Shown: positions 22,696 through 33,612 of the stretch, piece by piece | Numbering within the stretch: position 1 is the stretch's first letter | Layout of the letters: every line of letters starts with the position of its first letter | Assembly (NCBI RefSeq): GCF_000372725.1 | Contig: NW_005201123.1 | Span: forward strand, 25,730-89,729 | DNA: 64,000 bases | Origin: Emiliania huxleyi CCMP1516 | Lineage: Eukaryota; Haptophyta; Isochrysidales; Noelaerhabdaceae | Reading direction: 5' to 3' | Made by a program: the position numbers and the translations under genes | The notes under the pieces: model-generated | The model's input: the letters and a program-made list of their open reading frames with translations, nothing else | Told to the model about the DNA's origin: nothing | Database searches by the model: none

Positions 22696-24080
22696 ATGCC
22701 GCTCGACGCGAAAGGCCGACAAAAAATTGCGAGCACGAACCCTGATTCGGCCGAGGAGGCCTCGCTGCTCGAGAAGGCCGCCGCTTCTGACGACCCCAGC
22801 GTGCTAGCGGGCGAGGCTCGCCCGTCGCCGAGCCCTCTGCTGCTGCCCGCTCGCGGCGTCTTTGCCGCCTTCGTCCTCCTTGTCGTGATCATCGGCTGGC
22901 TCTCGGCCCGGTACGGCCCGCCAGCCAAAGAGCGGCGACCGGCGGGCTCCGTCGGCGAGATCGTTTATTCGGCGAGTCGGAAGGCGCTCGGCGGCGGGCT
23001 GTCCGGCGCGGCGGCGGGCGTAGCGCAGGTGATCTTGCTGATGTGGCTGCGCACGACGATGAACTACCAGTATCGGCACGGCTCATCCACATGCGCCGCG
23101 ATGCGGACGCTTTACGCGCATGGCGGCGTCTCGCGCTTCTACCAGGGCCTGCCGTACGCGCTGCTGCAGACGCCGCTCTCGCGCTTTGGCGACACAGCAG
23201 CAAACACAGGCGTCCTCGCGCTCCTCTCGTCGACCGCTGCCGGCGGCGCCCTACCCGTCGCGCTGCGCACTGCGCTGGCGAGCAGCCGCTGTCCCGCGCG
23301 TGGCGCAATCCCTTCCCCCAAAGTGTCTCGGAAGTTTGCCGCAGGCGAGCGCAGCGGCGGCGCTGTGGCGCGTGGCAATCACGCCGCTCGACACGCTCAA
23401 GACGGCGCTTCAGGTGGAGGGGAGGGGCGCGTATGAGCTGCTGCTGCGCCGCGCGAAGCAGAACGGCGCCTGTGAGCTTTGGGCCGGCGCGCTCGCGTCT
23501 GCGGCGGCCAATTTTGTGCCAAGAGTTGTTCGGAGATTCTGGTCGCCGCCGGGTGATTGTCTCGTCAGCCCGTGCGGCTGTGGACAGGTGGGAGGCTACC
23601 CGTGGTTCCTCACCTTCAACGCGCTCGACGAGCTGCTGCCGAGGGCGGAGCCGGCGGGACGCGCCAGCGCGGCTCGGCCAATTGCTTGATCTGTCCGCAC
23701 GACATGTCCGAGCCATGTCCCACAGGCCGGGCCGCGGCTGCTGTTGCGCTCAGCAACACTCGGCGTCTGCGCCGCCGCAGTCTCGGACTGCCTCTCCAAC
23801 TCCATCCGCGTGGTCAAGACGACCCGACAGACTGCGGAGGCAGGAGGCCCTCCCGCGCGGACGTAACGAGGAGAGATCCCGTGGCGATGGCGCGGGTTTG
23901 CGGTAGGCGCCTCTCTCGTACGAAGAGGCCGCGGAGTTGGTGCTGCGGCAGGACGGGCTGCGGGGGCTCCTCTGCCGCGGGCTCGGCACGCGCTTGCTGG
24001 CGAACATCGTGCAGGCCGCCCTCTTCACGGTGATATGGAAGCAGCTTGAGGCCGGGATGAGGGGACGTGGACTCGCGTAG
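22696..24080 (+). CDS. mitochondrial carrier (SLC25-like) protein
   Basis: Five exons join in phase: 22696-23277, 23345-23515, 23588-23653, 23726-23854 and 23907-24080, for about 373 residues. Introns 1, 3 and 4 are GC-AG and intron 2 is GT-AG. A single hydrophobic segment (VFAAFVLLVVIIGWL) precedes three degenerate carrier repeats: LSGAAAGVAQVILLMWLRTTMNY, then LASAAAALWRVAITPLDTLKTALQ, then SDCLSNSIRVVKTTRQT and GLLCRGLGTRLLANIVQAALFTVIW. PLDTLKT is the carrier signature; the first repeat lacks a full PxD/ExxK/R box. This subtype is shared with plant and algal homologues of unknown cargo. The extra N-terminal segment hints at a chloroplast or mitochondrial membrane location. Confidence 0.85.
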
Positions 24081-24453
24081 CGCGCAGAGAGGTGCACGAT
24101 TTTATTTGTACTATCGAGAGCGCGCGACTTACGTGCACGGGCCGAGCGTTTGTGATATCTCGTCAGTGGGCGCTGGTCCTAGCGCAATAACGAAAACAAA
24201 CCGCGCGAAAAACCGCGGTCACAACGTGTGTGTAAATAAAAGGTATTTTTGGCGTAGCACTGGGACTGGCCACTGTGCACTGCCACTGCGGCACTGCCAC
24301 TGGCAGTGCGGGCTGCGGCACTGGGCACTGGCAGCTCTACGAGCTAGCAGTAGCACTACGTCAGTAGCGCATCTGCAGCTACGGCTTTAGCACTTTGGAG
24401 TATTATCTATTAAGTAAAATGAGCGGATTGAGCTCCAAGTGCGAGCGAGAGGT

Positions 24454-24606
24454 CTTGAGCACTTGAGCACTGTGCACTGGATAGGGTCGATTCCGCGTTA
24501 CAGGATCGAGGTGCACGCTGCAGAGGCAGTGTCGTCCCCCCTCTCCTCGGCGGCGATGGCGGTGTGACCGATCGAGCTACAAGAGGAGCTTGTTCAGCAC
24601 GATCAG
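24454..24606 (-). mobile_element. SINE-like element R1, copy 3 (internally deleted)
   Basis: Shares the tail and the gatcgagctacaagaggagc block with the other copies but lacks about 90 bases in the middle and the head end. No target-site duplication was found. Confidence 0.7.
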
Positions 24607-24984
24607 GGTGGCTGGTCGAGCAGTTCGCTCACTTCCTCAAAGCTCAATGGGTGAGCTTCAGATCTCATGGCCCTATATACCCTCGAGAGGTCTCAAAGAG
24701 GATCAAACAGCTCAAAGGAAACGCGACCAAACATCTTTCATTATTCAAACACACAGTGACCAATATATACGCCTCTCAGCGACACAATAAAAAAGCGGAC
24801 AGTCGCCAGTCAGAGCCGAGCGGAGCACGTGCCCACCTGCTTGCACTAACCTCGTGTCGCTCTCCCACACACGGCGACGCGCGCTCAGAGAGCACTAGCG
24901 CGCCGGAGGCTCATGTCAACCCCCCCTCACCCCTAATGTACAAAAGGCGGCAGGGACTTGCCCTAACCCCCCCCCGGATCCGCC
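24607..24984. other. intergenic between convergent genes
   Basis: No gene recognised. It includes the 3' flank of the minus-strand RND-type gene. Confidence 0.35.
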
Positions 24985-27900
24985 CTATGCCACCTCGATG
25001 GCGTCGGGCACCTTGCGGCGGGTGGTGTTCGAGTTGTACGGCGTGTGCGGCACCGCGCGCCCGTCGGCGGGTGAGGAGCGGGGGCCAACGGTGGCGAGGA
25101 GGGGCATGAGGAAGAGCAAGGCCCAGAGGTAGGCGAACGTGATGGTCAGGAGGAAGAAGTAGCCAAACTTGGAGAGGAACTGCAGCTGGCACGACGCCAG
25201 CGCGAGCGCCGCGACGAAGCTGGTCAGCATGCCCCAGAAGACGGAGATGCCCATGTCGCGCAGCGCGTCGTGCGTGCGCTCGAGCGGCGAGTGCGAGGTG
25301 GACTCCATGTACGAGTGGCTGAGGTGGACGACGTAGTCGACGGCGAAGCCGGTCAGGGTCATCAGGCAAATGGCCTCGCTGGAGCCGAGCTCCCAGCCCA
25401 TCGCGACGGTGATGCCAATCACAGTGACGAGGGCGCACGCGATGGAGAGGACGGAGATGGAGGCGGCGAGGAGGTTGCGGGTGGAGAGCACGAGGACGAC
25501 GAAGGCGATGCTGATGCCGATGACGACGCCGACGGTAGACATGCGCACGTACAGCTCCTGCAAAACCATGTTTATCCACTTGTTGTTGGCGAGCGGCTGT
25601 CCACCCGGGTCTTCGGCGCCCAGGGCCACCTGCGAGGGAGGGGAGACGGCGACGGTGGGACGCTTTGACGCCTTGCTTCTCGCCCAGAGCCTCTCGTCGC
25701 GGCGTCTCAGGTGAGCTCTCGGCCTGAAACGCGTCGCCGAGGGTCGTGCCGACCGCCTCGTTGATCTCGTCGACGAGGCCCTCGTAGTCGTCGTATTTCT
25801 CGCGGAGCTCTGACGCGGGAAGGAAGACGTTGTCGTTCATCTCGACGCCCATGACGACGCGAGTCCACGCGATGAAGAGGTCGCCGTTCGCGTCGACCTC
25901 AAAGCCGACGTAGCGCGAGCAGTATTGCGCGGTGTCCCCGTCTGCGTCACGTGCGTCTATGGCGTTGCACCATTCTTTGACCGCCGTGACCACGCCAGTG
26001 TCGGGGACGGGGAAGATCTTGCTGTGGGTGTTGCGCCAGTCTTTGAAGTCGCGCACCCAGCAGTCGATGTCCTTCTCCAGGCCGCCCTCGTCGGTTTTTC
26101 TGTCGAAGACGAGATTCGAATTCTCGAGCAGGTCGCACGCGCTCAGCAGTCCTGACTGCGCCGACTCGTCAAGGACCTATGGGACGCGTCACGGACGTGT
26201 CGTGGACGTGGCTTGGTGTGCGCCGTCCCTCCCCTCCGCACGGCCCGTCGAGCACCCAGTCGGGGCTGAAGGCGAGGCGGCCCTTGTTTTGAGGGTCAAA
26301 GAGCCGGTTGACGCCTTCCATGTCGAGCGGCTTGTCCTCAAAGCCCCACACGACGCTGAGCTTCACGGGCTCGTCCTCATTCGAAACCTCGAACTCGGCG
26401 CTCAAGTCGAAGAAGCGCTGGAACGGATGGCCGTCGGGCAAAAGCTGGGCCGCATCCTTCTGCGGCTCGAGCTGCGACGCCTGCCACGCCATCGGCGCGA
26501 GCACCGCGAGCATGATCACCACGGACGCTGCACGCGCCGGAGGGCGCCGGATGATGCTAAAGGGAAACACGTCCTCGAAGAAGGTGACGAGGCGCGGCTT
26601 GGCCACCTGGTCGGCGCCGCCGCGCTCGGCGACCGCCGTCGTCGTCTCGAGCTTCGAGGAGGAGGCGCAGAGCGCGTCGCAGCCGCCCTTGCGGCACCCC
26701 TGCTGCGTGTCCGCCGTACCGCAGCAGGCGCAGCAGAGGCCCGGCTTCATCTCGAAGTGGTTGTGGTACAGCACCATGATTGCGGTGAGAAACGTCATCA
26801 CGAGCACGTAGTCGATGAAGATGACGAAGGCCGTGAAGATTCCGAACAGCTGCAGGTCGGGCACCTGCCATGACGAGGCCGCCGTCGCGAGGAACGCGGC
26901 GCACGTCGTGAGCGACGTGATGAGCATGGCGAGGCCCGCGCGGCGGTAGACCCACGACATGCGTGTCGCCAGGTTGCGGTTGACCTCGGTACCCGCGTAG
27001 AAGGACTGTGCCGGGATGTGTCGGGGATGTCGGGGACGTGTCGGGGACATGTCGGGCGATGCCAGGGGCGTGTCGCGGACGTGTCGGGCAATGTCAGGGA
27101 CGTGTGGAGTCGATGCCAGGGACCTGCTTCCACGCGTCGACAAAGACAAAGGTGTCGTCGGCGCCGATGGCGAGCACGATGTAGATGGAGAGGAAGAACT
27201 GGAACGAGAGCCACTTGATCTGCAGCACCACCGCCGTGAAGAAGACGGCGGCGCCGAAGGAAAGGAGTTGCTCGGTGAGGGTGGCAAAGGCGATCAGGAG
27301 CGAGCCGGTGTGCAGCCTGTGGCGGGGGCGGGGGGCGGGGGACGGTAACGGCGTATTTGGAGGTGTCGGTAAGCGGGGGAGTGTCTGGGGAGGTGAGGTA
27401 CGCGGGGGAGTTTCTCGGAGGTATCGGCACCAGACGATGAGGAAGACGACGACGATTGGGAAAAGGGCGAGAAGGCCGTCTTGGATGGCGATTGCGAGAA
27501 GCTCGTTGAGGAGGATGTCCCCAAGAGTGATAATGGCGGACGGCTCGATCTCGTTCCACGAGAGGCGGCCGTTCTTCGAGTAGAGGCCTCGCATGTCCTC
27601 TTCCTTCCACCAGTCCGTCACCAGTTTGTCCTGGTCGTCCTTGAGGCCGCTCTCGATGTAGTTGTCGAACCCCGCCAGCGGCGCGCCTAGAGGAGAAACC
27701 GAGCCCAGATGGATGCTCCTCGCTGCAGCAGGTAGGGAGTGTGGTGGAGGAGCTACGCGAATCTGGTCGGGGTGGAGAGGGGGGGGGGGAGGGGGGCAGC
27801 GCGCCGAACTGGTAGAAGCTGCGCGTGTAGCGCGAGCGCGGGTTGTCTTCGCCGTAGGCGGAGTCGAAGAAGAAGTTGACGAGCCCGCCCGTCTGCGAGT

Positions 27901-29428
27901 CCGAGAGGGCCTTGCTCCCGCGCACCTAAGGTGAGACACGACAACCTTCTCCACACACCCACAAGGGCAAACAAGGGATGGCGGGGCAAAACGCACAGGC
28001 AGAGCGTCTCCACGTCCGATGACAGGAGCCGCACGGCAGGTAGAGTGCAAGGCGCAGCAGCGCACTGTGTGCGTGTGAGTGTCCCGCGCACCTTTGCCAC
28101 CAGCAGCTTGACCGCAGCCGCGTCCTTGGCTGTCTCCTGCCCCTCGGTTGCGCCTTCCCCGCAGCGCGTGCGCCCGTATGCCCACTGCCTGCCAATCGCC
28201 CCGTTGGGGGAGAGCTGAAGCCGCAGGTCGTTGACGGCGGTGTAGTCTGCCTCCGTGACGGTGATGTTGTTCTCATCGCTGATGGTGGCCGCGTTGTCCG
28301 TCGCGTTGCCCGTGCTGGAAGACCTGAGCTGCCACTCCATGATTATCTCGAAGTTGGGCACGTCGAAGATGGCGAGGTCGACCGACGCGGGGTCGTACGC
28401 GGGCGGGCCTGCAAACACCGTGGCGGGTGGCGCCAGCGTCTCCCTTTTCACACCGCGAGCCCCCCCGCCCCCCCCCTCCCTCTCACACCGCCAGGCAAGG
28501 GCAGCTCCGAAAGCGCAGCAGACGGCGGCGCGGCGGCGGCGGCGCGGGCGGCGGCGGCCGCCGGGCGGCGGCGGCGGCGGCGGCGGCGGCTCGAGGGGCG
28601 GCGAGGCACTCTATCTCGGCGTCTCGGCGACTCCCCCGCGCCATAAAAGAAGACGAGCGGGGTCAGAGGCGCTTTGCAAGTCGCGTCGGGCAGCACCCCG
28701 ACGTCCGGCGCCTCGAAGCCTGGGCCACTCCGGAGGCAATACTGGTCGTAGTCTTTGGTTTCCATCAGCTCGACATGCATCCGGCAGAGCTCGGCGAGGC
28801 CCGCCTCGGAGAAGGAGTCGCCCCCGTCCTCGCGCGCGCCAAAGGAGAAGATCGCGTCGCCCAGCGACTCGGTCTGCTGGTCCTGCTCCGACGACAGCTC
28901 ACGGCCCCGCTCGAAGGCAGTGTCGCCAGCTCCGGCACGGCCGACGTCGGCGCCATCGAAGCGCGCGGCGGCGCGCTCGAGGTGCTGCACCCCCGAGGAC
29001 GAGAGGAAGCGATGCGCGCCCGTGGTGGCGCTCGGCGCGGTGAAGCGGGCGGAGAGGGCGCGGCGGCGGGTGCGGAGCGCAAAGTTCTCCTCCGACCGAT
29101 CCATCGCCATGAGGACCGCGTCCGTCTGCTGCGAGATCTCATGGTAGACGGGGTAGTCCTGCTGGGGAAGGATGTCGCTGAGCTCCCAACCTGCTCCTCC
29201 GATGCCGCGCAGCAAGTACGCCCAACCGGCGACTGTGAGGAGGATGGCGAGCGTGACGGAGCCGAGCGCGGTGAGGCAGGGGCGCCGCACGATGCATGAG
29301 ACGATGCGCAGCGGAGGCTTGACCTGAAGCGAGAGGGGGCAGGGATGGAGCGTGCAGGACCGGGAGACGCGAGGCGTTTTGCACACCGTGTCGGCCGTGG
29401 GCTTGATGTCTCTGAAACAGCCCCGCAT
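24985..29428 (-). CDS. Dispatched/Patched-like RND membrane protein with sterol-sensing domain
   Basis: A large multi-exon minus-strand gene with two RND halves. ATG 29428 starts MRGCFRDIKPTADT, spliced to VKPPLRIVSCIVRRPCL and the first membrane helix. A lumenal domain follows, then the sterol-sensing block: DGLLALFPIVVVFLIVW joined across a GT-AG intron to LHTGSLLIAFATLTEQ, then YIVLAIGADDTFVFVDAWKQ joined to SFYAGTEVNRNL. The second half has GISIAFVVLVLSTRNLL, MTLTGFAVDYVVHLSHSYME and a final membrane pair. GADDxFVF and GFAVDYVVHL hold the paired Asp residues of RND proton-driven pumps. In animals Dispatched exports lipid-modified Hedgehog; in algae the cargo is unknown. Two introns (about 27010-27110 and 26165-26245) contain GACACGTCC-type repeats. 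Confidence 0.85.
27010..27110. repeat. intronic repeat, GACRYGTCC-type units
   Basis: Imperfect units around ggggacgtgtc fill the intron between the AWKQ and SFYAG exons. A similar but shorter run lies in the intron at 26165-26245 of the same gene, and ggacacgtcacacg repeats occur at 60705-60850. Confidence 0.65.
28447..28640. repeat. GCG/GGC triplet-rich intron
   Basis: A run of ggcggcggc-type triplets within the intron between the first long exon (ending FFYGAG) and the TVFAGPPAYDP exon of the RND-type gene. The reading frame remains open through it only by composition. Confidence 0.5.
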
Positions 29429-29475
29429 CGTAACCGGAGCGTTGGTCGGAGCCAACCAAGGTGCAGAAGGTGGTC

Positions 29476-29668
29476 GGCGCTCGAAGGGGGGTGCTGAGAT
29501 ATTTCGCTGGCGCCGTTCATGCTGCCCGTCACCAATGAATCTGCACCTCAAGCTCGGGGAGTGGGCAACGCCCGGCATCGAATGGAAACGCCCCAGTTTT
29601 GGCTTTTCTTTCGCGAACAAGGACCTGCAACGGACCATCGGCGCCTGCAGAGACCCAAGAGGCGCTCG
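29476..29668 (+). repeat. dispersed repeat C, copy 1
   Basis: Shares blocks with 30509-30600 and 35046-35158, including gctggcgccgttcat and the segment ending agacccaagaggcgctcg. It lies just upstream of the RND-type gene start and may be part of its promoter or a mobile sequence. Confidence 0.7.
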
Positions 29669-29789
29669 GACACACTTGAACGAAACACCGTAACATTTTT
29701 GCCCGGCCGCGCGCAGCGCTAATCGGGCGTCCTTTGCTCCTCCGCGAGCTGCTAAGGGGCCCAAAAAAGTCGGAAAGAGATGCACTCGA

Positions 29790-30125
29790 AGATGCAGTCG
29801 AGCCTCGTTCGAAGAATGGCCGCAGCGCCGGCGCGCAGCGCCACGCCGCCAGGCGTCCGCCGGAGGCTCCCCGGCCGACACACCCCGGCAAGCTTGCCGC
29901 GCGCAGCGCCCCGCGCCGCAGGCCCGCCGGAGGCTCCCCGGCCGACACACCCCGGCTGCTCTCGCGGGCGCGGGAGCGCCGGCGCGCCCGCGCCACGCCA
30001 CTAGGCGTCCGCCGGGGGCTCTCGCTGCGGCCACACCCCGGCAAGCTTGCCGCGCGCAGCGCCCCGCGCCGCAGGCCCGCCGGAGGCTCCCCGGCCGACA
30101 CACCCCGGCCGTATTCGCTCGTCCA
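29790..30125. repeat. GC-rich tandem repeat of about 75-130 bp units
   Basis: Two to three imperfect copies of a block with ccgccggaggctccccggcc and cacaccccggcaagcttgcc. Open frames here are compositional. Confidence 0.7.
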
Positions 30126-30129
30126 CTCC

Positions 30130-30500
30130 TCGCCCTTCTCGCGCCGCTCTTGCGCACCTCTTGCGCCCCCCTTTTTTCCCCCGGGGCCGAAAAAATTTTG
30201 GCAGGTTTTCCCCGGCCCCGGGCACGGTCCCGGGCCAGTTTTTTTTCGAGCCCGCCCCCTTCCCCCCTTTAAGGGGGGAAAAATCTTTTTTTTAAAAATT
30301 TGTGCAATAAATTTTGGGGGGTTTTTTGTCCCCCCCCCCCCCCCTTTCCACCACCCCCTTCCAATTGGCAGCCTAGGTTCCCGTGGCCAAACCCTGCCCC
30401 GCTTTGTTCGGCCCCCCTGCCCCCCCCCCCCCCCCCTCCCCCCCGCTTTCCCGCGCGCGTACGCCGCGGCGCACTCCGTGCCGTTCCAGCCCCCCCCCCC
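30130..30500. other. homopolymer-stretched, probably low-quality sequence
   Basis: Almost every position falls in runs of 3-16 identical bases (C, G, T and A alike), unlike the rest of the window. This looks like a noisy read region or a collapsed assembly rather than biology. Confidence 0.6.
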
Positions 30501-30508
30501 TCCCCCGT

Positions 30509-30600
30509 TGGCGCTCGAAGGAGGTTGCTGAGATTTTTCGCTGGCGCCGTTCATGGTGGAACGGACCATCGGCGCCTGCAGAGACCCAAGAGGCGCTCGA
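30509..30600 (+). repeat. dispersed repeat C, copy 2 (internally deleted)
   Basis: Has the gctggcgccgttcat block joined directly to ggaccatcggcgcctgcag, so it lacks about 105 bases present in copy 1. Confidence 0.7.
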
Positions 30601-30850
30601 TGGGAATGAAATTTTTTTGGCATTTTTCCAAAACCCTCAAGGGGGTGGAGTTCGCCGTCGGGACAGGACGCGTCAACGATCGCCGCCACGATCCCCTCAC
30701 CGATTCGAGGCGGCTTTGCTGGCTCTGTGCTGGCGATGCACAGGTTGCTCCTCTACGCTCTCGCTGCCATGAACGGCGGTCCCTTCTCGTCCGACCCAGT
30801 GGTGCAAGAGGACTACATTTCACCTCTTCCCGGTGCTGCGTCGCAGCCTC

Positions 30851-31549
30851 ATGGCCGTCCACGCATCCGGCCGATCAAAGCACAGCGCCGTCCCGTGGCG
30901 TCCGGAGATGGATGCCTTCGTGCTGCTGCGCCACGTCCGAGACGGCATCTCGTTGCCAAAGGTGGCAGAGCAGTGGCCGTTTGAATCCGCCACCAAACGA
31001 AGCAAAGATGCAATCAAGTGGCGATGGAAAAAGGTTCTCAAAAGACTCGACGCTCTCGACGACCTCCGACTGATCTGTGGATCCTGCGACGAGCGCGAGG
31101 AGGCGGAGACGCAGCTGAACACCGAGGCAAGCCTGCAGCCGTGGGTCGAGGACGCTCTCGTGAAGCTGCACGCGCGAAAAAACGTGTCGATGAACTCAAA
31201 CTACACTCCGTGGACGCTCGAGGAGGACCGCCTACTGCTGCACTCGTACCAGAGCGGCGCGAAGATCAACGAGATCCGCGTCGGTGCCCGCAGCTACAAG
31301 TCCATCGAAATGCCAGCTACGCCGCTTCAGAACGTCACGCCACTGGTACGCGACGCGCACCACAAGAGCCGCTGCGACCCGGAGGCGCCATATCAGGACC
31401 TGCAGAACGACATCTGGACGCCGATCGACTCGACCCTCGCTCTACCGCCGTGCGCGCAGATCGACTGGATTCGCGGCGTCGCAAAGGTGCCTCCCTTATC
31501 CTGTTCGCCTGCACGCGCGCGTGATCATTCGGCTAACTCCAACGACTAG
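30851..31549 (+). CDS. Myb/SANT-like DNA-binding protein
   Basis: From ATG 30851, about 232 residues. Two Myb-like helix bundles are visible: PWRPEMDAFVLLRHVRDGIS with KVAEQWPFE and SKDAIKWRWKKVLKRL, and YTPWTLEEDRLLLHSYQSG with INEIRVGARSYKSIEM. The tryptophan spacing fits imperfect Myb repeats as in algal and transposon-linked regulators. The last 25 residues after RGVAK may be intron read-through. An upstream exon is possible, because the same frame stays open a little before the ATG. Confidence 0.55.
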   Translation: MAVHASGRSKHSAVPWRPEMDAFVLLRHVRDGISLPKVAEQWPFESATKRSKDAIKWRWKKVLKRLDALDDLRLICGSCDEREEAETQLNTEASLQPWVEDALVKLHARKNVSMNSNYTPWTLEEDRLLLHSYQSGAKINEIRVGARSYKSIEMPATPLQNVTPLVRDAHHKSRCDPEAPYQDLQNDIWTPIDSTLALPPCAQIDWIRGVAKVPPLSCSPARARDHSANSND

Positions 31550-32367
31550 TGAAGCCATACCCTCCCAAATTCGCATCTCCTCCGTCATTCATCACCCAAT
31601 CATATCAGACCCCACCGTCCCCGAGATTTCTTCAGCTTACGTCACTGGCCTCGCGACCGACGGCAGCGCCGAGCTAGACCCAGACGGCCTCCCAACATAC
31701 TCCTCCGCTACTGACACTATCTCTCTCTTCGCCATCCCGCCCCACCTCACTCAAACGGCGCGCTGCGCTGACAGTCCTGAGCCTATACACGCCTACACAC
31801 CACGCGGCACGCGCACACGTATTGCAGTCTAGTTATCAGCACTAAATCACTGTCGCTATCTTAGGAACGTAGCGGCAACCCACACCTCCACTTCTGCCGA
31901 TCTCTCTCGCGTACTTCCTCCATGCCTTCACCATCGCTTATCCCGACACTTCTCTCCACCTGCCACCCTCCCCACCGCCACCGCCCTTGCCGCCGCCCTC
32001 TCCGCCCCCCCCAACACCGACGTCACGATCTCCGCCATCCCCGAGCCCAAATCCTGCAAAGGTGGGGACGTGTCTGTCCTTGACCCAGCCCTAGCTTGGG
32101 ATGTCCGTTTTATTTTCCAGCTGGTGCAGTTCGTAGTCGCGCAGCGACGCGGGCGCGCGGGTGCGCGGCAGCCTCGGCAACCGAGGCGACAGTGGCGAGC
32201 AGGGGCGAGCAGGGGTCAGAGCAGTGCGGCGCGCCGGATTTTCAAGGCGGGCTGGGAATGCTGCGCTCCCACGCCACCCCCCGCGAGCCCCCGACCGCCC
32301 GACGGCGCCGACCCCGCGAATTCATCGCTCATCGGGACGCGGGGGCTCTCTCGGCTCTACGGACGGC
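31550..32367. other. intergenic, no recognised gene
   Basis: T/C-rich sequence with partial open frames but no recognisable motif. It ends at the shared block E2. Confidence 0.4.
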
Positions 32368-32563
32368 CTACGGGACCGGCCCCAGCTTCGGCTGAGGGCT
32401 GAGGTAGAGCCCGACAAGCTGCCGAGCCCGAAGGAGGTGGGCGCGGGAAGGTGGGTGGTCCTCACCCCGGCGGCCCGCGCACGCACGCCGTCTGAGCCTA
32501 GCGCAGCGCGAACTCGCTCTGGGCCTAGCGCAGCGCGAGATTTGCGCAGCAACCCGGCCGGGC
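32368..32563 (+). promoter_or_regulatory. promoter-proximal dispersed block, copy E2
   Basis: Matches 3246-3463. It ends 95 bases before the SYLF-gene ATG. The shared position upstream of two unrelated genes suggests promoter function or an element with insertion preference for promoters. Confidence 0.5.
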
Positions 32564-32658
32564 CACGCGACCCACACTTATTTCTTTTTGAGAGCGGACT
32601 GCTCGGATATCCACCTCTGTGAGAACTGCTTGCTCTCTCGCTCAAAGCAATCGGAGCC

Positions 32659-33612
32659 ATGACATCCCTCAAGGGCCAGATCAAGCAGAGCCTCGAGTCT
32701 CTCAACAGCATGACCAACGCCGCTGAGTTCGACAAGGGCATCCCCGTCGAGCTGATCCAACGCTGCTCGGGCATCGTCTTCATGACGGAAGTCAAGGCGG
32801 GCTTCGTGTGGTCCGGGTCCGTCTCGGGTGGTATCCTCATCGCGAAGCTCCCAAACGGTGGCGGCTGGAGTGCGCCGTCGTCGCTCGGCAGCGGCGGGAT
32901 GGGGTTCGGCTTCCAGGTCGGAGCGCAGAAGACGGACACCATCATTCTTCTGTTCGGCACCCTTGCCGTGAGCACCTTTGCCAGCGCGGGCCAGGTCAAG
33001 TTTGGCGGCGACCTCTCCGTCTCCGCCGGCCCGGTCGGTCGGTCGCTCGCAGCAGACGCGAGGCTCGGCACGGGAGGCTTCACGGGCTGCCTGAGCTACT
33101 CGCAGTCGCAGGGGCTGTTTGGCGGCGTCTCACTGACGGGCGCGGTGCTCATCACGCGCTCAAAAGACAACGAGGAGTTTTATCAGAGGCCGGTCACGTC
33201 CAAGCAGCTCATCTCGGGCGAGGTGCCGCAAGACTGTCACTGCTCCCCACCCACCCACGCGCACCAAGCCCTTGCACTTTGAATCCCAGTGATTGCCCAC
33301 CCAAGCCCACCCATGCGTGTGACCTCACCTCACCAGGTGCCGCCACCAGCCGAAGCGGCCTCCCTCTACGCCGCGCTCGACGACCTGATCAAGCAAGCGC
33401 CGCCGCCGCCGCCGCCACCACCACCCGCGGGCCACGATCAATACGCGCGGTCGCAGGAACCACCAACCAACCCGGCGGCCGAGTCGGCCCTCGTCGAGAT
33501 GGGGTTTGCGCTCGCTGACGCGAGGGAGGCGCTCTACCGCTCGGGGAACGACATTGCTGCCGCGGCGGCACTGCTGGCCGACCGCGCTGCCACGACACAC
33601 AGTCGTTTCTAG
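32659..33612 (+). CDS. SYLF-domain protein with C-terminal UBA-like domain
   Basis: Two exons, 32659-33222 and 33337-33612, give 279 residues. Exon 1 is a SYLF (Ysc84/SH3YL1, DUF500) domain, which binds phosphoinositides and actin: IPVELIQRCSGIVFMTEVKAG, WSAPSSLGSGGMGFGFQVG, DTIILLF and the GxLFGGVSLTGAVL strand. Exon 2 has a Pro-rich linker and ESALVEMGFALADAREALYR with NDIAAAAALL, a UBA three-helix pattern that would bind ubiquitin. The single intron is GT-AG and both edges read AGGTGCCGC (33221-33229 and 33335-33343). A role in endosomal membrane and ubiquitin traffic is plausible. Confidence 0.85.
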
